The position numbers and the translations under genes were made by a program. DNA of 51,449 nt, from positions 1 to 51,449 of the forward strand of contig NZ_JAKZKX010000026.1 in the NCBI RefSeq assembly GCF_022808715.1. Direction: 5' to 3'. Origin of the DNA: Fundidesulfovibrio agrisoli (GTDB lineage: Bacteria > Desulfobacterota > Desulfovibrionia > Desulfovibrionales > Desulfovibrionaceae). This document shows positions 26,444-34,833 of the stretch, piece by piece; positions within the stretch are counted from its first letter, which is position 1; the number at the start of each line of letters is the position of its first letter. The notes under the pieces are model-generated. The model was not told where the DNA came from. It saw only the letters and a program-made list of their open reading frames with translations, and did no database searches.

Positions 26444-27898
26444 TCAGCCGCCGTATTCGGAGGGCGGCGGGATGTCCGTGGGGTTCTCGAAGGAGGTGGA
26501 TTCCTTGAAGAAGCGCAGCTTGACCACCCCGGTTGGGCCGTTACGCTGCTTGCCGATGATGATCTCGGCCACGTTGTCCTCGGGGGTCAGCTCGTCCTTC
26601 TTCTTGTAGGCGGCCTCGCGGTAGAGGAAGATGATCATGTCCGCATCCTGCTCGATGGCGCCGGATTCGCGCAGGTCGCTCATCATGGGGCGCTTGTCGC
26701 CGCGCTCCTCCACCTTGCGATTGAGCTGGGAGAGCGCGATCACGGGGACGTGCATCTCCTTGGCGAGAGCCTTCAGGTTGCGCGAAATGTCGGAAATTTC
26801 CTGCTCGCGGGAGTCGACGCGGCGCGCGGAGCGCATGAGCTGGAGGTAGTCCACCACCACCAGGCCCAGGCCGTGTTCGGCCTTCAGGCGGCGGCAGCGG
26901 GAGCGCACCTCCATGGTGGTCAGCGCGGCGGAGTCGTCAATGAACAGGGGAGCGGGGGAGATGGCGTTGGCCGCGTCGTAGAGCTTGGCCCAGTCGTTGT
27001 CGTCCAGCCTGCCCTTGCGCAGCTTGGAGAGGTCCACCTTGCCCCAGGAGCAGAGCGTACGCATCATGATCTGCTCTTTGCTCATTTCCAGGGAGAAGAT
27101 GGCCGTGGGCGTGTTGTACATGCAGGCCGCGCGCATGGCCAGGTTCATGGCGAAGGCCGTCTTGCCCATGGAGGGGCGTCCGGCCACGATGATGAGGTCG
27201 GACGGCTGGAGCCCGGCGGTGTATTCGTCGAAGCTGTAGTAGCCCGTGGGCACGCCGGTGACCACCTCGTGGTTGGCCATTCGGGCTGTGAGCTGCTCGA
27301 ACACCGAATCCACCAGCGTCTTGCTGGGGCTCATGACGCCGGTTTTCTTGGAGTCCGAGATGGCGAACACGGCCTGCTCGGAGGCGTCCAGCAGAGCCTC
27401 GGTCTCCTCCGCGCCCTCGAAAACCTTCTCGATGATGTCCGACGCGGCGGAGATCAGGCGGCGCTTCACCGCCTTGTCCCGCACGATCTGGGCGTGGTAC
27501 TCGGCGTTGGCCGCGCTCACGGTGGCGCTGGCCAGCTCCGCCAGGTAGATGGGGCCGCCCACGTCGTCGAGCTTGCCCATGCGGGACAGCTCGTCGGCCA
27601 AGGTCACCAGGTCCACGGCGACGGACTTGCGATTGAGTTCGAGGCAGGCCTGGTAGATGGCCTTGTGCACCGGGGAGTAGAAGTCGTCTTCCCCGAGGAT
27701 GTCGATGAGGGCGTGGAGGGTGGCATTCTTGATGAGAATGCCGCCCAGGACGGATTGCTCGGCTTCGGGAGAATGCGGGGGAACCCGGCGAAGGAGATCG
27801 CCGGAGACCCGCTCAAGAGTTTGCGGGGCGAGCTGGCCGTCGGCCTCGCCCGCCCCGCGACGGGTCTTACGCTTGGGCTTCGTCTGCGGGCTGTCCAC
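26444..27898 (-). CDS. dnaB: Replicative DNA helicase DnaB
   Basis: 484 aa. N-terminal helical domain (RRVPPHSPEAEQSVLGGILI) and a RecA-like C-terminal domain with Walker A AGRPSMGKTAF, IFSLEMSKEQ, VVDYLQLM and the SQLNRKVEERGDKRP motif. It unwinds DNA at the replication fork. The GTG start lies inside rplI, overlapping it by 32 bases; the first ~30 residues are basic. It is the last gene of the rpsF-rpsR-rplI-dnaB unit, a common bacterial order. Confidence 0.95.
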   Translation of the reverse strand: MDSPQTKPKRKTRRGAGEADGQLAPQTLERVSGDLLRRVPPHSPEAEQSVLGGILIKNATLHALIDILGEDDFYSPVHKAIYQACLELNRKSVAVDLVTLADELSRMGKLDDVGGPIYLAELASATVSAANAEYHAQIVRDKAVKRRLISAASDIIEKVFEGAEETEALLDASEQAVFAISDSKKTGVMSPSKTLVDSVFEQLTARMANHEVVTGVPTGYYSFDEYTAGLQPSDLIIVAGRPSMGKTAFAMNLAMRAACMYNTPTAIFSLEMSKEQIMMRTLCSWGKVDLSKLRKGRLDDNDWAKLYDAANAISPAPLFIDDSAALTTMEVRSRCRRLKAEHGLGLVVVDYLQLMRSARRVDSREQEISDISRNLKALAKEMHVPVIALSQLNRKVEERGDKRPMMSDLRESGAIEQDADMIIFLYREAAYKKKDELTPEDNVAEIIIGKQRNGPTGVVKLRFFKESTSFENPTDIPPPSEYGG

Positions 27899-28388
27899 TT
27901 TCCGCCGCTTCGGCTTCGGGGGCCAGGAGCTTCTCGCCCTGACGGCAGACGCGAACGCGCACGACGCCGCGCACGTCGGCGTGGAGCTTCACTTCCACTT
28001 CGTGCACGCCGAGGGTGCGGATGGCGTCCTCGAGCATGATCTTCTTGCGGTCGACGACGATGCCCTGGGCTTCCAGGTTGTCGGCGATCATGGCGGAGGT
28101 GACGGAGCCGTACAGCTTGTCGCCGTCGCCGGTGCGCACCTCGATGGCCACGTCGGCCGCGGCCAGCTTCTCCGCCAGGTCGGCGGCGCCTGCGCGCAGG
28201 GAGTCCATCTTGGCCTGGAGCTTCTTGCGCTCCAGTTCGAAGACCTTCAGGTTGGAGGTGGTGGCCAGCATGGCCAGGCCCTGGGGAATGAGGTAGTTGC
28301 GGCCGTAACCGGGCTTCACGGTGACGACGTCGCCCAGTTTGCCCAGGTTTTCCATATCGGCGCGCAGGATGAGTTTCATGGCAGACAT
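27867..28388 (-). CDS. rplI: Ribosomal protein L9
   Basis: 173 aa. Starts MSAMKLILRADMENLGKLGDVVTVKPGYGRNYLIPQG, the canonical L9 N-domain, then the long helix and the C-domain ending near VRVRVCRQGEK, plus an acidic Ala/Glu-rich tail of about 20 residues. The first ATG is kept because GGAG sits 7 bases before it; the internal ATG three codons later is also possible. L9 binds 23S rRNA domain V. Confidence 0.95.
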   Translation of the reverse strand: MSAMKLILRADMENLGKLGDVVTVKPGYGRNYLIPQGLAMLATTSNLKVFELERKKLQAKMDSLRAGAADLAEKLAAADVAIEVRTGDGDKLYGSVTSAMIADNLEAQGIVVDRKKIMLEDAIRTLGVHEVEVKLHADVRGVVRVRVCRQGEKLLAPEAEAAESGQPADEAQA

Positions 28389-28398
28389 GTGATATCTC

Positions 28399-28659
28399 CT
28401 ACGGCATCTTCTTCAGAAGTTCGGCGCTGTGCGTGGCGGTGTAGTAGATGAGGGCCATCTGGCGCGCACGCTTGATCTGGGTGGTCAACCGGCGCTGGCA
28501 CTTGGCGCAGGTGCCGGTGATGCGGCGGGCGATGATCTTGCCGCGCTCGGTGATGAAGTCGCGCAGGATGTCGGGGCGCTTGTAGTCCATGGGCAGGTTC
28601 TTGTTGGCGCAGAACCGGCAGAACTTCTTCTTGGGGGTGAATTTCTTCTTGAAGGACAT
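28399..28659 (-). CDS. rpsR: Ribosomal protein S18, cysteine-containing form
   Basis: 86 aa. Contains [33 protein letters not shown] and CAKCQRRLT. Two CxxC pairs (residues ~14/17 and ~51/54) show the zinc-binding C+ paralogue rather than the cysteine-free version made under zinc limitation in some bacteria. It lies 3 bases after rpsF and 10 bases before rplI. Confidence 0.96.
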   Translation of the reverse strand: MSFKKKFTPKKKFCRFCANKNLPMDYKRPDILRDFITERGKIIARRITGTCAKCQRRLTTQIKRARQMALIYYTATHSAELLKKMP

Positions 28660-28662
28660 GAT

Positions 28663-28980
28663 TTAGGCCTCCACGGGGGCGGCGGGCTCGAACTTGTCGG
28701 CCAGCTTGACGGTGACGAACTTGTAGATGCCGTCCGTGATGCGCACGATGCGCTCCAGTTCGGCAACGGCCGCGCCGGGAGCGGCGAACTCCATGCGGAC
28801 GTACTGGCCGCGCACCTGCTTGCGCACGGGGTAGGCCAGCTCCTTGGTTCCCCAATCGTCAACGGTCAGCATCGTGCCTTCCTGGCGGACGATGAGGCCG
28901 CTGAGGCTTTCGATGAGCTCTTTCTTGCTTTCCGCGTTGAGCTCGGGGCTCAAGAGCAGAAGCGTCTCGTACTTACGCAT
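28663..28980 (-). CDS. rpsF: Ribosomal protein S6
   Basis: 105 aa with the S6 ferredoxin-like fold: YETLLLLSPELNAESKKELIESL, DDWGTKELAYPVRKQVRGQYVRMEF and ELERIVRITDGIYKFVTVKL. Binds 16S rRNA together with S18. An AGGAGG ribosome site precedes the ATG. First gene of the ribosomal/dnaB unit. Confidence 0.95.
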   Translation of the reverse strand: MRKYETLLLLSPELNAESKKELIESLSGLIVRQEGTMLTVDDWGTKELAYPVRKQVRGQYVRMEFAAPGAAVAELERIVRITDGIYKFVTVKLADKFEPAAPVEA

Positions 28981-29005
28981 GCGATCCTCCTTTTGGTCTG
29001 TGGCC

Positions 29006-29022
29006 CTCCCCCTTCGGGGAAG
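29006..29022 (-). promoter_or_regulatory. Hairpin in the rpsF leader
   Basis: On the minus strand CTTCCCC-GAA-GGGGGAG forms a 7-bp stem with a 3-nt loop, ~26 bases upstream of the rpsF start. It could be part of an S6:S18-binding autoregulatory leader, which is known before rpsF in many bacteria, or the end of the upstream GTPase transcript. No T-run follows, which argues slightly against a terminator. Confidence 0.35.
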
Positions 29023-29042
29023 AGCAAGGCGAGGGGTTGTCG

Positions 29043-30764
29043 TTAGGCGGTTTGCCCCGGTGTGTCAAGGGCTTTGGCGAATCCTTCCCGAAGCGAGGCG
29101 GCCTGGGCCTCCTGCTCGCTCAGGGCCTGGCCGCGCCGCTCCAGTTCGGCTCGAAGCGGCTCAAGCAGGGCCACAATGTCGGAGAAAATCCTTTCCACGC
29201 GGGCGCGCAGCAGGGCGTCCAGCTCATCCTCCAGGCGGCGTCCGCCCTGGCTCAGCTCCTCTCGCAGCCGGCGGATGAGCCTGGGCCGGCTCACGGCCAG
29301 CACCCCGCCCGCCAGGAGCACGCCCGCCCCGGCCAGCACCCCGCCGGTGACGTCCACCACGACGCCCTTCACGGAGAGCACGAACAGGCCCCCGGCCAGC
29401 ACCATGAGCCCGCCCATGGCCGCCTTGGGGTCCATGCGGGCCACGCTCAGGGGGTCCACCCGCCCGGGCTGCCCGCCGGAAGCGAGAAAGGCGTCCAGCC
29501 CGGCGGCCACGTCGCGCAGCACGGCCTCGCGCTGCAAATCCAGCCGGGCGGCGTCCGGGGCCGCGCCAGGCCCGGCCAGCTCGCGCAGGTCGCGGGCCAT
29601 CTGGGAGAGTTCGAGCCCCAGGTTGCGCGTCAGGTTGGAGGCCCCCTCCCGGGCCAGGGCGTCCACCCTGCCCTCCAGCGAGTCGCGGAAGGCGCGGGCC
29701 AGCTCCTCCAGCAGGGCGGGCACGCCGGAGCGCCTGCGGAAGAAGCTTCCCAGGCTGCGGCGCACCATGCTGGGGAAGGAAAGCTCCAGCTCCACGGCGG
29801 CCAGGTAGTCGGCGCAGGCCAGGTCGTAGCTGCGCAGCACCTGCGAGGCCAGCAGCCCGGCTTCGCGGCTGGCGGCGTCGCGGGCCATGTCGAGGCGCTC
29901 CAGCAGGCTGGAGAGGCGGGCCTGGTCCTTGGCGAGGGCCGCGCGCTGCTCCCGGCCCTGGGCGTCCAGGCCGTCCAGCAAGCCCATGGCTCCCCTGGCC
30001 AGCGATTCCAGCTTGGCGGCCCCGTGCGCCCCGCCCGTGACCATCTCCCGGATGTGGCGGCGCACGGCCTCGATGCCGGAGAGTTCGGGCTGCACGGCCT
30101 CCAGCACGGAGGAGACCACGAACACCGGCGGCTCGCCCAGCCCCTTCTCGCGGGCCAGTTCGGCGATCCTGCGCCGGTTCACGCTCAGTTGCTCCACGCT
30201 GGCCAGGTCGGCCTGGGTGAGCACCAGCACCACCTTGCGCCGCCAGCGCCCGGCCACCTGCTCCAGGAAGTCCCAGGCGGAGCGCGTGTAGGGGTTCAGC
30301 GCGGAGAAGGTGAAGAGCACCAGGTCACTGCGGGGGATGAAACGCTCGGTGACCTCCTGGTGTCTGTCCACCACGGAGTCAACGCCGGGGGTGTCCACCA
30401 CGGCCACGTCGCGCAGGATGGGATGGGGCAGCAACAGCCGGGTGAGCAGCGGGCCTTCCTCATGGAATTCCCGCTCCGGGCCGTAGCTGATGATCTGGAT
30501 GCGGTCCGTGCAGGGGTCGGGGGCCACCTGGGCCGCCTGCTCCCCCAGCAGGGCGTTGATGAAGCTGGACTTGCCCGTCTTCACCTCGCCCACGGCCACG
30601 AACAGGAAGGGCTCCCCCGCCGCCGTGAGCAGGGAGCGGGCGTCCTGCGCCACGTCGCCCCGCCCGGCGCGCTCCGCAAGGGAGCACAACCCGCCCAGCA
30701 GCGCCGAGAGGGCGGCCCGGCGTTCGGCCAGGGCGCGGTCCACCAGGGTGGGCGCGGCGCTCAA
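29043..30764 (-). CDS. Dynamin-like GTPase
   Basis: 573 aa. G1 P-loop GEVKTGKSS (59-67), G3 DTPGVD (124-129) and G4 TQAD are clear, in the order of dynamin-superfamily proteins. The remainder is long and helical, with a hydrophobic hairpin at about residues 465-505 (MVLAGGLFVLSVKGVVVDVTGG) that could insert into a membrane, and a C-terminal coiled region. Bacterial dynamins remodel or protect membranes. Its start overlaps the preceding gene by 4 bases, placing it in an operon with partner-switch signalling proteins. Confidence 0.8.
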   Translation of the reverse strand: MSAAPTLVDRALAERRAALSALLGGLCSLAERAGRGDVAQDARSLLTAAGEPFLFVAVGEVKTGKSSFINALLGEQAAQVAPDPCTDRIQIISYGPEREFHEEGPLLTRLLLPHPILRDVAVVDTPGVDSVVDRHQEVTERFIPRSDLVLFTFSALNPYTRSAWDFLEQVAGRWRRKVVLVLTQADLASVEQLSVNRRRIAELAREKGLGEPPVFVVSSVLEAVQPELSGIEAVRRHIREMVTGGAHGAAKLESLARGAMGLLDGLDAQGREQRAALAKDQARLSSLLERLDMARDAASREAGLLASQVLRSYDLACADYLAAVELELSFPSMVRRSLGSFFRRRSGVPALLEELARAFRDSLEGRVDALAREGASNLTRNLGLELSQMARDLRELAGPGAAPDAARLDLQREAVLRDVAAGLDAFLASGGQPGRVDPLSVARMDPKAAMGGLMVLAGGLFVLSVKGVVVDVTGGVLAGAGVLLAGGVLAVSRPRLIRRLREELSQGGRRLEDELDALLRARVERIFSDIVALLEPLRAELERRGQALSEQEAQAASLREGFAKALDTPGQTA

Positions 30765-31426
30765 TGCGGCATTCCCGCTTCCATGTCCTTCAGGCGCCCG
30801 CCGCGATGCTGGGCCCCCTTGCCGTCGGGGTGGGCGGCGGCCCAGCAGTCCCGGTTGCGCGCGATGAGCCCCGGGGCCGAGAGGCGGATGGAGTTGCCCT
30901 TGGTGAAGGTGTCGTCATCCCCGGAATAGTATTGAAGGATCAGGGAGATGTCGCCCAGCTCGGGGTCGGTGAGGCTCCACTTCCAGATGCGCAGGCTGCC
31001 GAAGGGGTTGCCCCGCCACTGGGCGGGCTCCCCGTAGCGCTGCTTGAGCAGGGTGAGGATCTTTTCGTAAAAGGCCCTGGAGTCGTCGGCGTAGTTCATC
31101 TTGACGCGCACGACTCGGCCCGGCTGCTCGCAGTTGCCGTAGGTGACGTAGCCGGAGCGGAATCCCTCGGGCACCTCCACGGCCACGGTGGAGAGGTAAC
31201 GCACGGCGGCGTCCACCTCGGGGGTTCCGGGCGAAACCCTGGAGCCGAATTCCTTGATGTCCGCCCCGAGGCGCAGCCCCGCGATCTCGCGCGGGGCCTT
31301 GGCTTCGGGCCGGTCCGCTGCCTGGCCCTTCATCTGGGCGCAGGCCGGGGGAGCGGCCTGAAGGCCAGCCAGGAGCAGCATGGCGGCCAGGGCCAGCAGC
31401 CTGAGAGCCGGAACGGGGGCGCGCAT
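30761..31426 (-). CDS. Secreted hypothetical protein in the partner-switch/dynamin operon
   Basis: 221 aa, starting with a signal peptide (MRAPVPALRLLALAAMLLLAGL...CAQ); the ACA-Q site could be read as signal peptidase I cleavage. The mature part has IAGLRLGADIKEFGSRV, a YVTYGNC cysteine and FYEKILTLLKQRYGEPAQW, a pattern seen in small periplasmic proteins with a repeated alpha/beta unit. Family unknown. It lies 2 bases after the STAS gene and overlaps the GTPase gene by 4 bases. Confidence 0.72.
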   Translation of the reverse strand: MRAPVPALRLLALAAMLLLAGLQAAPPACAQMKGQAADRPEAKAPREIAGLRLGADIKEFGSRVSPGTPEVDAAVRYLSTVAVEVPEGFRSGYVTYGNCEQPGRVVRVKMNYADDSRAFYEKILTLLKQRYGEPAQWRGNPFGSLRIWKWSLTDPELGDISLILQYYSGDDDTFTKGNSIRLSAPGLIARNRDCWAAAHPDGKGAQHRGGRLKDMEAGMPH

Positions 31427-31428
31427 GG

Positions 31429-31767
31429 TCAGCCCGGGAAGGCGGCCAGGGCCTCGGCCTGGCCGGGGAAGATGGGGAATATCTCGTTGTAGCCCGAGAT
31501 CTCGAACACCTCGCGCATGTAGTCCTTGATGTCGCAGAGGTGCAGCAGGCCGCCGGACTTCTTCAGGTGCTGGAAGGCCATGAGCAGCACGCGCAAGCCG
31601 CTGGAGTTGATGTAGTCCACCCCGCCGAAGTCCATCAGCAGGAGCTGCGCGCCGCCGGTGATGAGTCCCATCACCTTGTCCTCAAGCTCCTTGGAGGTGT
31701 TCGAGTCCAGCCGCCCGGCAATGGCGAGGACGGTCACGGGTCCGGCGTTGGTCACGGCGAATTCCAT
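31429..31767 (-). CDS. STAS-domain anti-sigma factor antagonist
   Basis: 112 aa, SpoIIAA/RsbV-like. GRLDSNTSKELEDKV and MDFGGVDYINSSGLRVLLMAF are diagnostic; the serine in the NSSGL motif is the usual phosphorylation site. Such proteins bind an anti-sigma kinase and so free its partner. The presumed kinase partner is encoded 11 bases upstream. Confidence 0.9.
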   Translation of the reverse strand: MEFAVTNAGPVTVLAIAGRLDSNTSKELEDKVMGLITGGAQLLLMDFGGVDYINSSGLRVLLMAFQHLKKSGGLLHLCDIKDYMREVFEISGYNEIFPIFPGQAEALAAFPG

Positions 31768-31778
31768 CGGCTAGCTCC

Positions 31779-32195
31779 TCAGGTGATGTTCTTGCGGATG
31801 TGCAGAATGTTTCTGCCCTGCGCGCGCTGGTAGGCCAGATGGTCCATGGTCTTGCGCACGAAATGGATGCCCAGCCCGCCGATGGGGCGCGTCTCGGGCG
31901 AAGCCTCGAGGTCCGGCTCGGGGGCCTCCAGGGGATTGAAGGGGATGCCCTCGTCCTCCAGGATGATGTCGAGCCCGCCCGGCGTCATCGCGAGGGAGAG
32001 CTGTATGGGGTGGCCGCCCTGGGCCTCGAAGGCGTAGCAGATGATGTTGGTGACCAGTTCGTCCAGGGCCAACTGGATGTGGTAGGCGTCGCGCCCGGTC
32101 ACCGAACAGGTTTCCAGGAATTCCTCCAGCGCGGCGCTCATGCGGGTGAGTTCCTGAAGGCGGTTGTCGATGTGCAGGGTCATCTGCTGGGCCAT
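31779..32195 (-). CDS. Anti-sigma regulatory ATPase/serine kinase (RsbW/SpoIIAB-like)
   Basis: 138 aa if started at the ATG 32195; starts a few codons earlier or later are possible because the ribosome site is weak. GHKL ATPase motifs are visible: LALDELVTNIICYAF (N-box), LEDEGIPFNP (G1) and IGGLGIHFVRKTMD (G2). It would phosphorylate the STAS partner and bind a target, which may be a sigma factor or another output. No sigma factor gene is nearby. Confidence 0.85.
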   Translation of the reverse strand: MAQQMTLHIDNRLQELTRMSAALEEFLETCSVTGRDAYHIQLALDELVTNIICYAFEAQGGHPIQLSLAMTPGGLDIILEDEGIPFNPLEAPEPDLEASPETRPIGGLGIHFVRKTMDHLAYQRAQGRNILHIRKNIT

Positions 32196-32289
32196 GGCCC
32201 AAGTGTTTTTCACGATAGGGGGCGGCTGTCAACGCGGCGCGCCTTTTCGGGTTTTCAAGCCCGGTCCGGGATGATAGACGGGGCGGGCC

Positions 32290-33087
32290 ATGACCACCGA
32301 CAACACCCCCCTGAGCGACCAGGACGCCACCCAGGCCTTCCTGGAGAGCCTGCCGGAGCTTGCCCCCGGCCAAAGCTTCCGGTTCGCCTGCCACCCGCAG
32401 GTGCCTTGTTTCAACGCCTGCTGCTCCGACCTGACGCTGATGCTCACGCCCTACGACGTGCTGCGCCTGCGCGCCCAACTGGGCATGACCAGCAAGGAGT
32501 TCATCGCCAAGCACGCCCTGGTGGCCCAGGCCCCGGACACGGGCTTCCCCATGATGCGCCTGCGCATGCTGGACGAGGTGCACGGCTCGCCCTGCCCCTT
32601 CGTGCGCCGCGAGGGCTGCTCGGTCTACCCGGGGCGCCCCGGGGCCTGCCGCACCTACCCCCTTGGCCGCGCCACCAAGACCGGCCCCCTGGGCGAGGTG
32701 CTGGAGCAGTTCTTCATCGTGCGAGAGCCCCACTGCCGGGGCTTCGAGCAGGAGACCGACTGGAACTCGGCCGAATGGCTCAAGGACCAGGACCTCAAGC
32801 GCTACAACGACAGCAACGACCGCTACATGCTGCTCATGGCCCAGGCCAGGGACAAGGGCGCCCCGCTGGATCAGCGCCAGGCCAACTTGGTCTTCCTGGC
32901 GGCCTACAACACGGACGCTTTCGGCGACTTCCTCACACGCATGGGCGTGCTGGAGCGCCTGGAACTGGACGAGGAGCGCAAGGCCGAGATCCTCTCGGAC
33001 GAGGCCAAGCGCCTGGAGTTCGGGCTGGACTGGCTGGAGCTGATGCTCTTCGGCTCCGAGCGCGCGTTGAGCAAGAAGAAAGGCTAG
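32290..33087 (+). CDS. YkgJ-family cysteine-cluster protein
   Basis: 265 aa. CHPQVPCFNACCSDLTLMLTPYDVLRLR at the start and GSPCPFVRREGCSVYPGRPGACRTYPLG further on give the eight-cysteine pattern of YkgJ/Fe-S (zinc) cluster proteins. Function is unknown across the family. It ends three bases before hldE; they are likely cotranscribed. Confidence 0.87.
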   Translation: MTTDNTPLSDQDATQAFLESLPELAPGQSFRFACHPQVPCFNACCSDLTLMLTPYDVLRLRAQLGMTSKEFIAKHALVAQAPDTGFPMMRLRMLDEVHGSPCPFVRREGCSVYPGRPGACRTYPLGRATKTGPLGEVLEQFFIVREPHCRGFEQETDWNSAEWLKDQDLKRYNDSNDRYMLLMAQARDKGAPLDQRQANLVFLAAYNTDAFGDFLTRMGVLERLELDEERKAEILSDEAKRLEFGLDWLELMLFGSERALSKKKG

Positions 33088-33089
33088 CC

Positions 33090-33611
33090 ATGTTCGCCTC
33101 CACACGATGCAAGGCCCTCCCCCTGGAGGAACTGCTCGCCCGGCTTACGCCGCTGCGCGCCGCCGGGGGCATCGTGTTCACCAACGGCTGCTTCGACCTG
33201 CTGCACGCCGGACACGTTGACCTGCTGGAGCGGGCCAGGGCCCTGGGCCGGGTGCTCGTGGTGGGCCTCAACGCCGACGCCTCGGTGAGCGGGCTCAAAG
33301 GCCCCTCCCGCCCGGTGACCGCCTTCGCGGACAGGGCCAGGGTGCTGGCCGGGCTGGCCTGCGTGGACTTCGTCACCGGCTTCGACCGCCCCACCCCGCT
33401 GGAGCTCATCGAGGCCGTGCGCCCCGACGTGCTGGTCAAAGGCGGGGACTGGCCCGTGGAGTCCATCGTGGGCAGGGAGTCCGTCCAGGCCCGCGGCGGC
33501 CTGGTGATGAGCCTGCCCCTGTTGCCCGGTTATTCAACGACTTCCGTGATCGAACGCATTCTCGCCCTCTCGGGGCATGCGGGCCTTGACGCTTCTCCCC
33601 GCCGGGATTAA
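33090..33611 (+). CDS. rfaE2: D-glycero-beta-D-manno-heptose 1-phosphate adenylyltransferase (stand-alone HldE C-domain)
   Basis: 173 aa. FTNGCFDLLHAGHVDLLERA holds the HxGH nucleotidyltransferase motif, and NADASVSGLKGPSRPV and KGGDWPVESIVG are typical of RfaE domain II. It makes ADP-heptose for the LPS inner core. The kinase domain (RfaE1) is absent, so another gene must supply it, which is common in Desulfobacterota. Confidence 0.9.
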   Translation: MFASTRCKALPLEELLARLTPLRAAGGIVFTNGCFDLLHAGHVDLLERARALGRVLVVGLNADASVSGLKGPSRPVTAFADRARVLAGLACVDFVTGFDRPTPLELIEAVRPDVLVKGGDWPVESIVGRESVQARGGLVMSLPLLPGYSTTSVIERILALSGHAGLDASPRRD

Positions 33612-33641
33612 AATTTGTTCATCATTCACGGGAGAGATTTC

Positions 33642-33983
33642 ATGGCCGCCTTCATTTCCCCTATTGTCAACCGCGCCCTGTGCGCCACCCTCCTGGCGTT
33701 GCTGCTGTGCGGCGTCTGTCATGCGCAGGCCGAGCTGGAAATGCAGGTCGTTTCCAAGGACGCCACCCTCGTCGCCGTCGTCGGCGAGGAGGACGGCGAA
33801 GGCCTCTGGGTGGTGACCAACGACGGCACCAGCTACTCCGTCTGGACCCCCGAAGACGTGAGCCTCGAAGCCGTTTCCGCCTTCCAGCAGACCTACAAGA
33901 ACAAGGAAGTCACCCTCGTCGGCGACATCTACAAGGACAAGTTCGGGAACCTCAATCTCTTCGTGAAGTCCCTGCCGAAGTGA
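33642..33983 (+). CDS. Small periplasmic hypothetical protein
   Basis: 113 aa starting MAAFISPIVNRALCATLLALLLCGVCHAQA, a signal peptide with cleavage expected after HAQA or near it. The ~85-aa mature part is acidic with alternating strands (DATLVAVVGEEDGEGLWVVTNDG, VTLVGDIYKDKFGNLNLFV) and may form a small beta-barrel. GGGAGAG precedes the ATG. I do not recognise a family. Confidence 0.7.
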   Translation: MAAFISPIVNRALCATLLALLLCGVCHAQAELEMQVVSKDATLVAVVGEEDGEGLWVVTNDGTSYSVWTPEDVSLEAVSAFQQTYKNKEVTLVGDIYKDKFGNLNLFVKSLPK

Positions 33984-34091
33984 TCCCCGGACGGGCAGGA
34001 GATCGCCACGTCCCCTCACGCTTCACCCTCGCATCCTGACCGCCGGTTTGGCGCTCGCCTCAGGGGCCTCCTGTCGCGGGCGCTTCTTCCT

Positions 34092-34829
34092 TTGGCCTGC
34101 GGCCTGGCCGTCTGCCTGGCCTCCCTGGGCCTGCACCCGGCCGCTGCGGCCCAGCCCATAACGGTGCTCACGTTCGAGCGGCCGCCCTACTACACGCTCG
34201 GCTCAAACGGCTATCCCCAGGGCTTCCTGCTCTCCCTGACGGACCGCATCCTGCGCGAGGCGGGCCTGCTCCCCGAATATGTGGACATGCCCTCCCGGCG
34301 CATCCTCATGGAGCTGGCCGAGGCCAAGACCCTCACCTGCGCCGTGGGCTGGTACATGACCCCGGAGCGTACCCGCATCGCGGAATACAGCTACCCCATC
34401 TACCAGGACGCCCCGCTCATGGCCCTCTTCCGGGAAGGCTACCAAGGCCTGCCGGACGGCCCCGCCACCCTACGCGGGCTGGCCGCCATGCCGGACCTGG
34501 TGTTCGGGCTCAACGAGGCCTTTTCCTACGGGCCCGAGGTGGACGCCCTGCTGGAGAAGATGCCCCGCCCGCCCGTGCGGGTGAACGGCACCCAGGTGCA
34601 GTTGGTGCGCATGCTCCACGCCAGCCGCTTCGACGTCATGCTCGTGAACCCCGAAGAGATCGACGCGCTTTCGAACGAATCAGGCGTGAACCCTTTCACC
34701 CTGCGCATCGTGCCCCTGGCGGACCTGCGCAAGGGCCGCCTGCGCTACCTGTTGTTCAACAAATCCGTGGACCCGGCCGTGCTGCGCAGGGTCAACCGGG
34801 CCATCGAGAAACTCGTCAAGCTGGAATGA
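34092..34829 (+). CDS. Extracellular solute-binding (SBP_bac_3-like) periplasmic protein, start uncertain
   Basis: About 245 aa from a TTG. ITVLTFERPPYYT...GYPQGFLLSLTDRILREAG and CAVGWYMTPERTRIAEYSYPIYQDAPL resemble bacterial family-3 periplasmic binding proteins that sense or bind amino acids and other small ligands. No ABC permease genes lie beside it, so it may be a signalling receptor-type domain. With the TTG start the signal peptide lacks a basic N-region; in-frame codons upstream supply arginines (RRFGARLRGLLSR) back to the TGA of the preceding gene, but no ATG, GTG or TTG. Confidence 0.7.
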   Translation: MACGLAVCLASLGLHPAAAAQPITVLTFERPPYYTLGSNGYPQGFLLSLTDRILREAGLLPEYVDMPSRRILMELAEAKTLTCAVGWYMTPERTRIAEYSYPIYQDAPLMALFREGYQGLPDGPATLRGLAAMPDLVFGLNEAFSYGPEVDALLEKMPRPPVRVNGTQVQLVRMLHASRFDVMLVNPEEIDALSNESGVNPFTLRIVPLADLRKGRLRYLLFNKSVDPAVLRRVNRAIEKLVKLE

Positions 34830-34833
34830 CCCC

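Noticed and set aside
34092-34829. ABC transporter operon
   Set aside because: Only a binding-protein gene is present; no permease or ATPase genes flank it.
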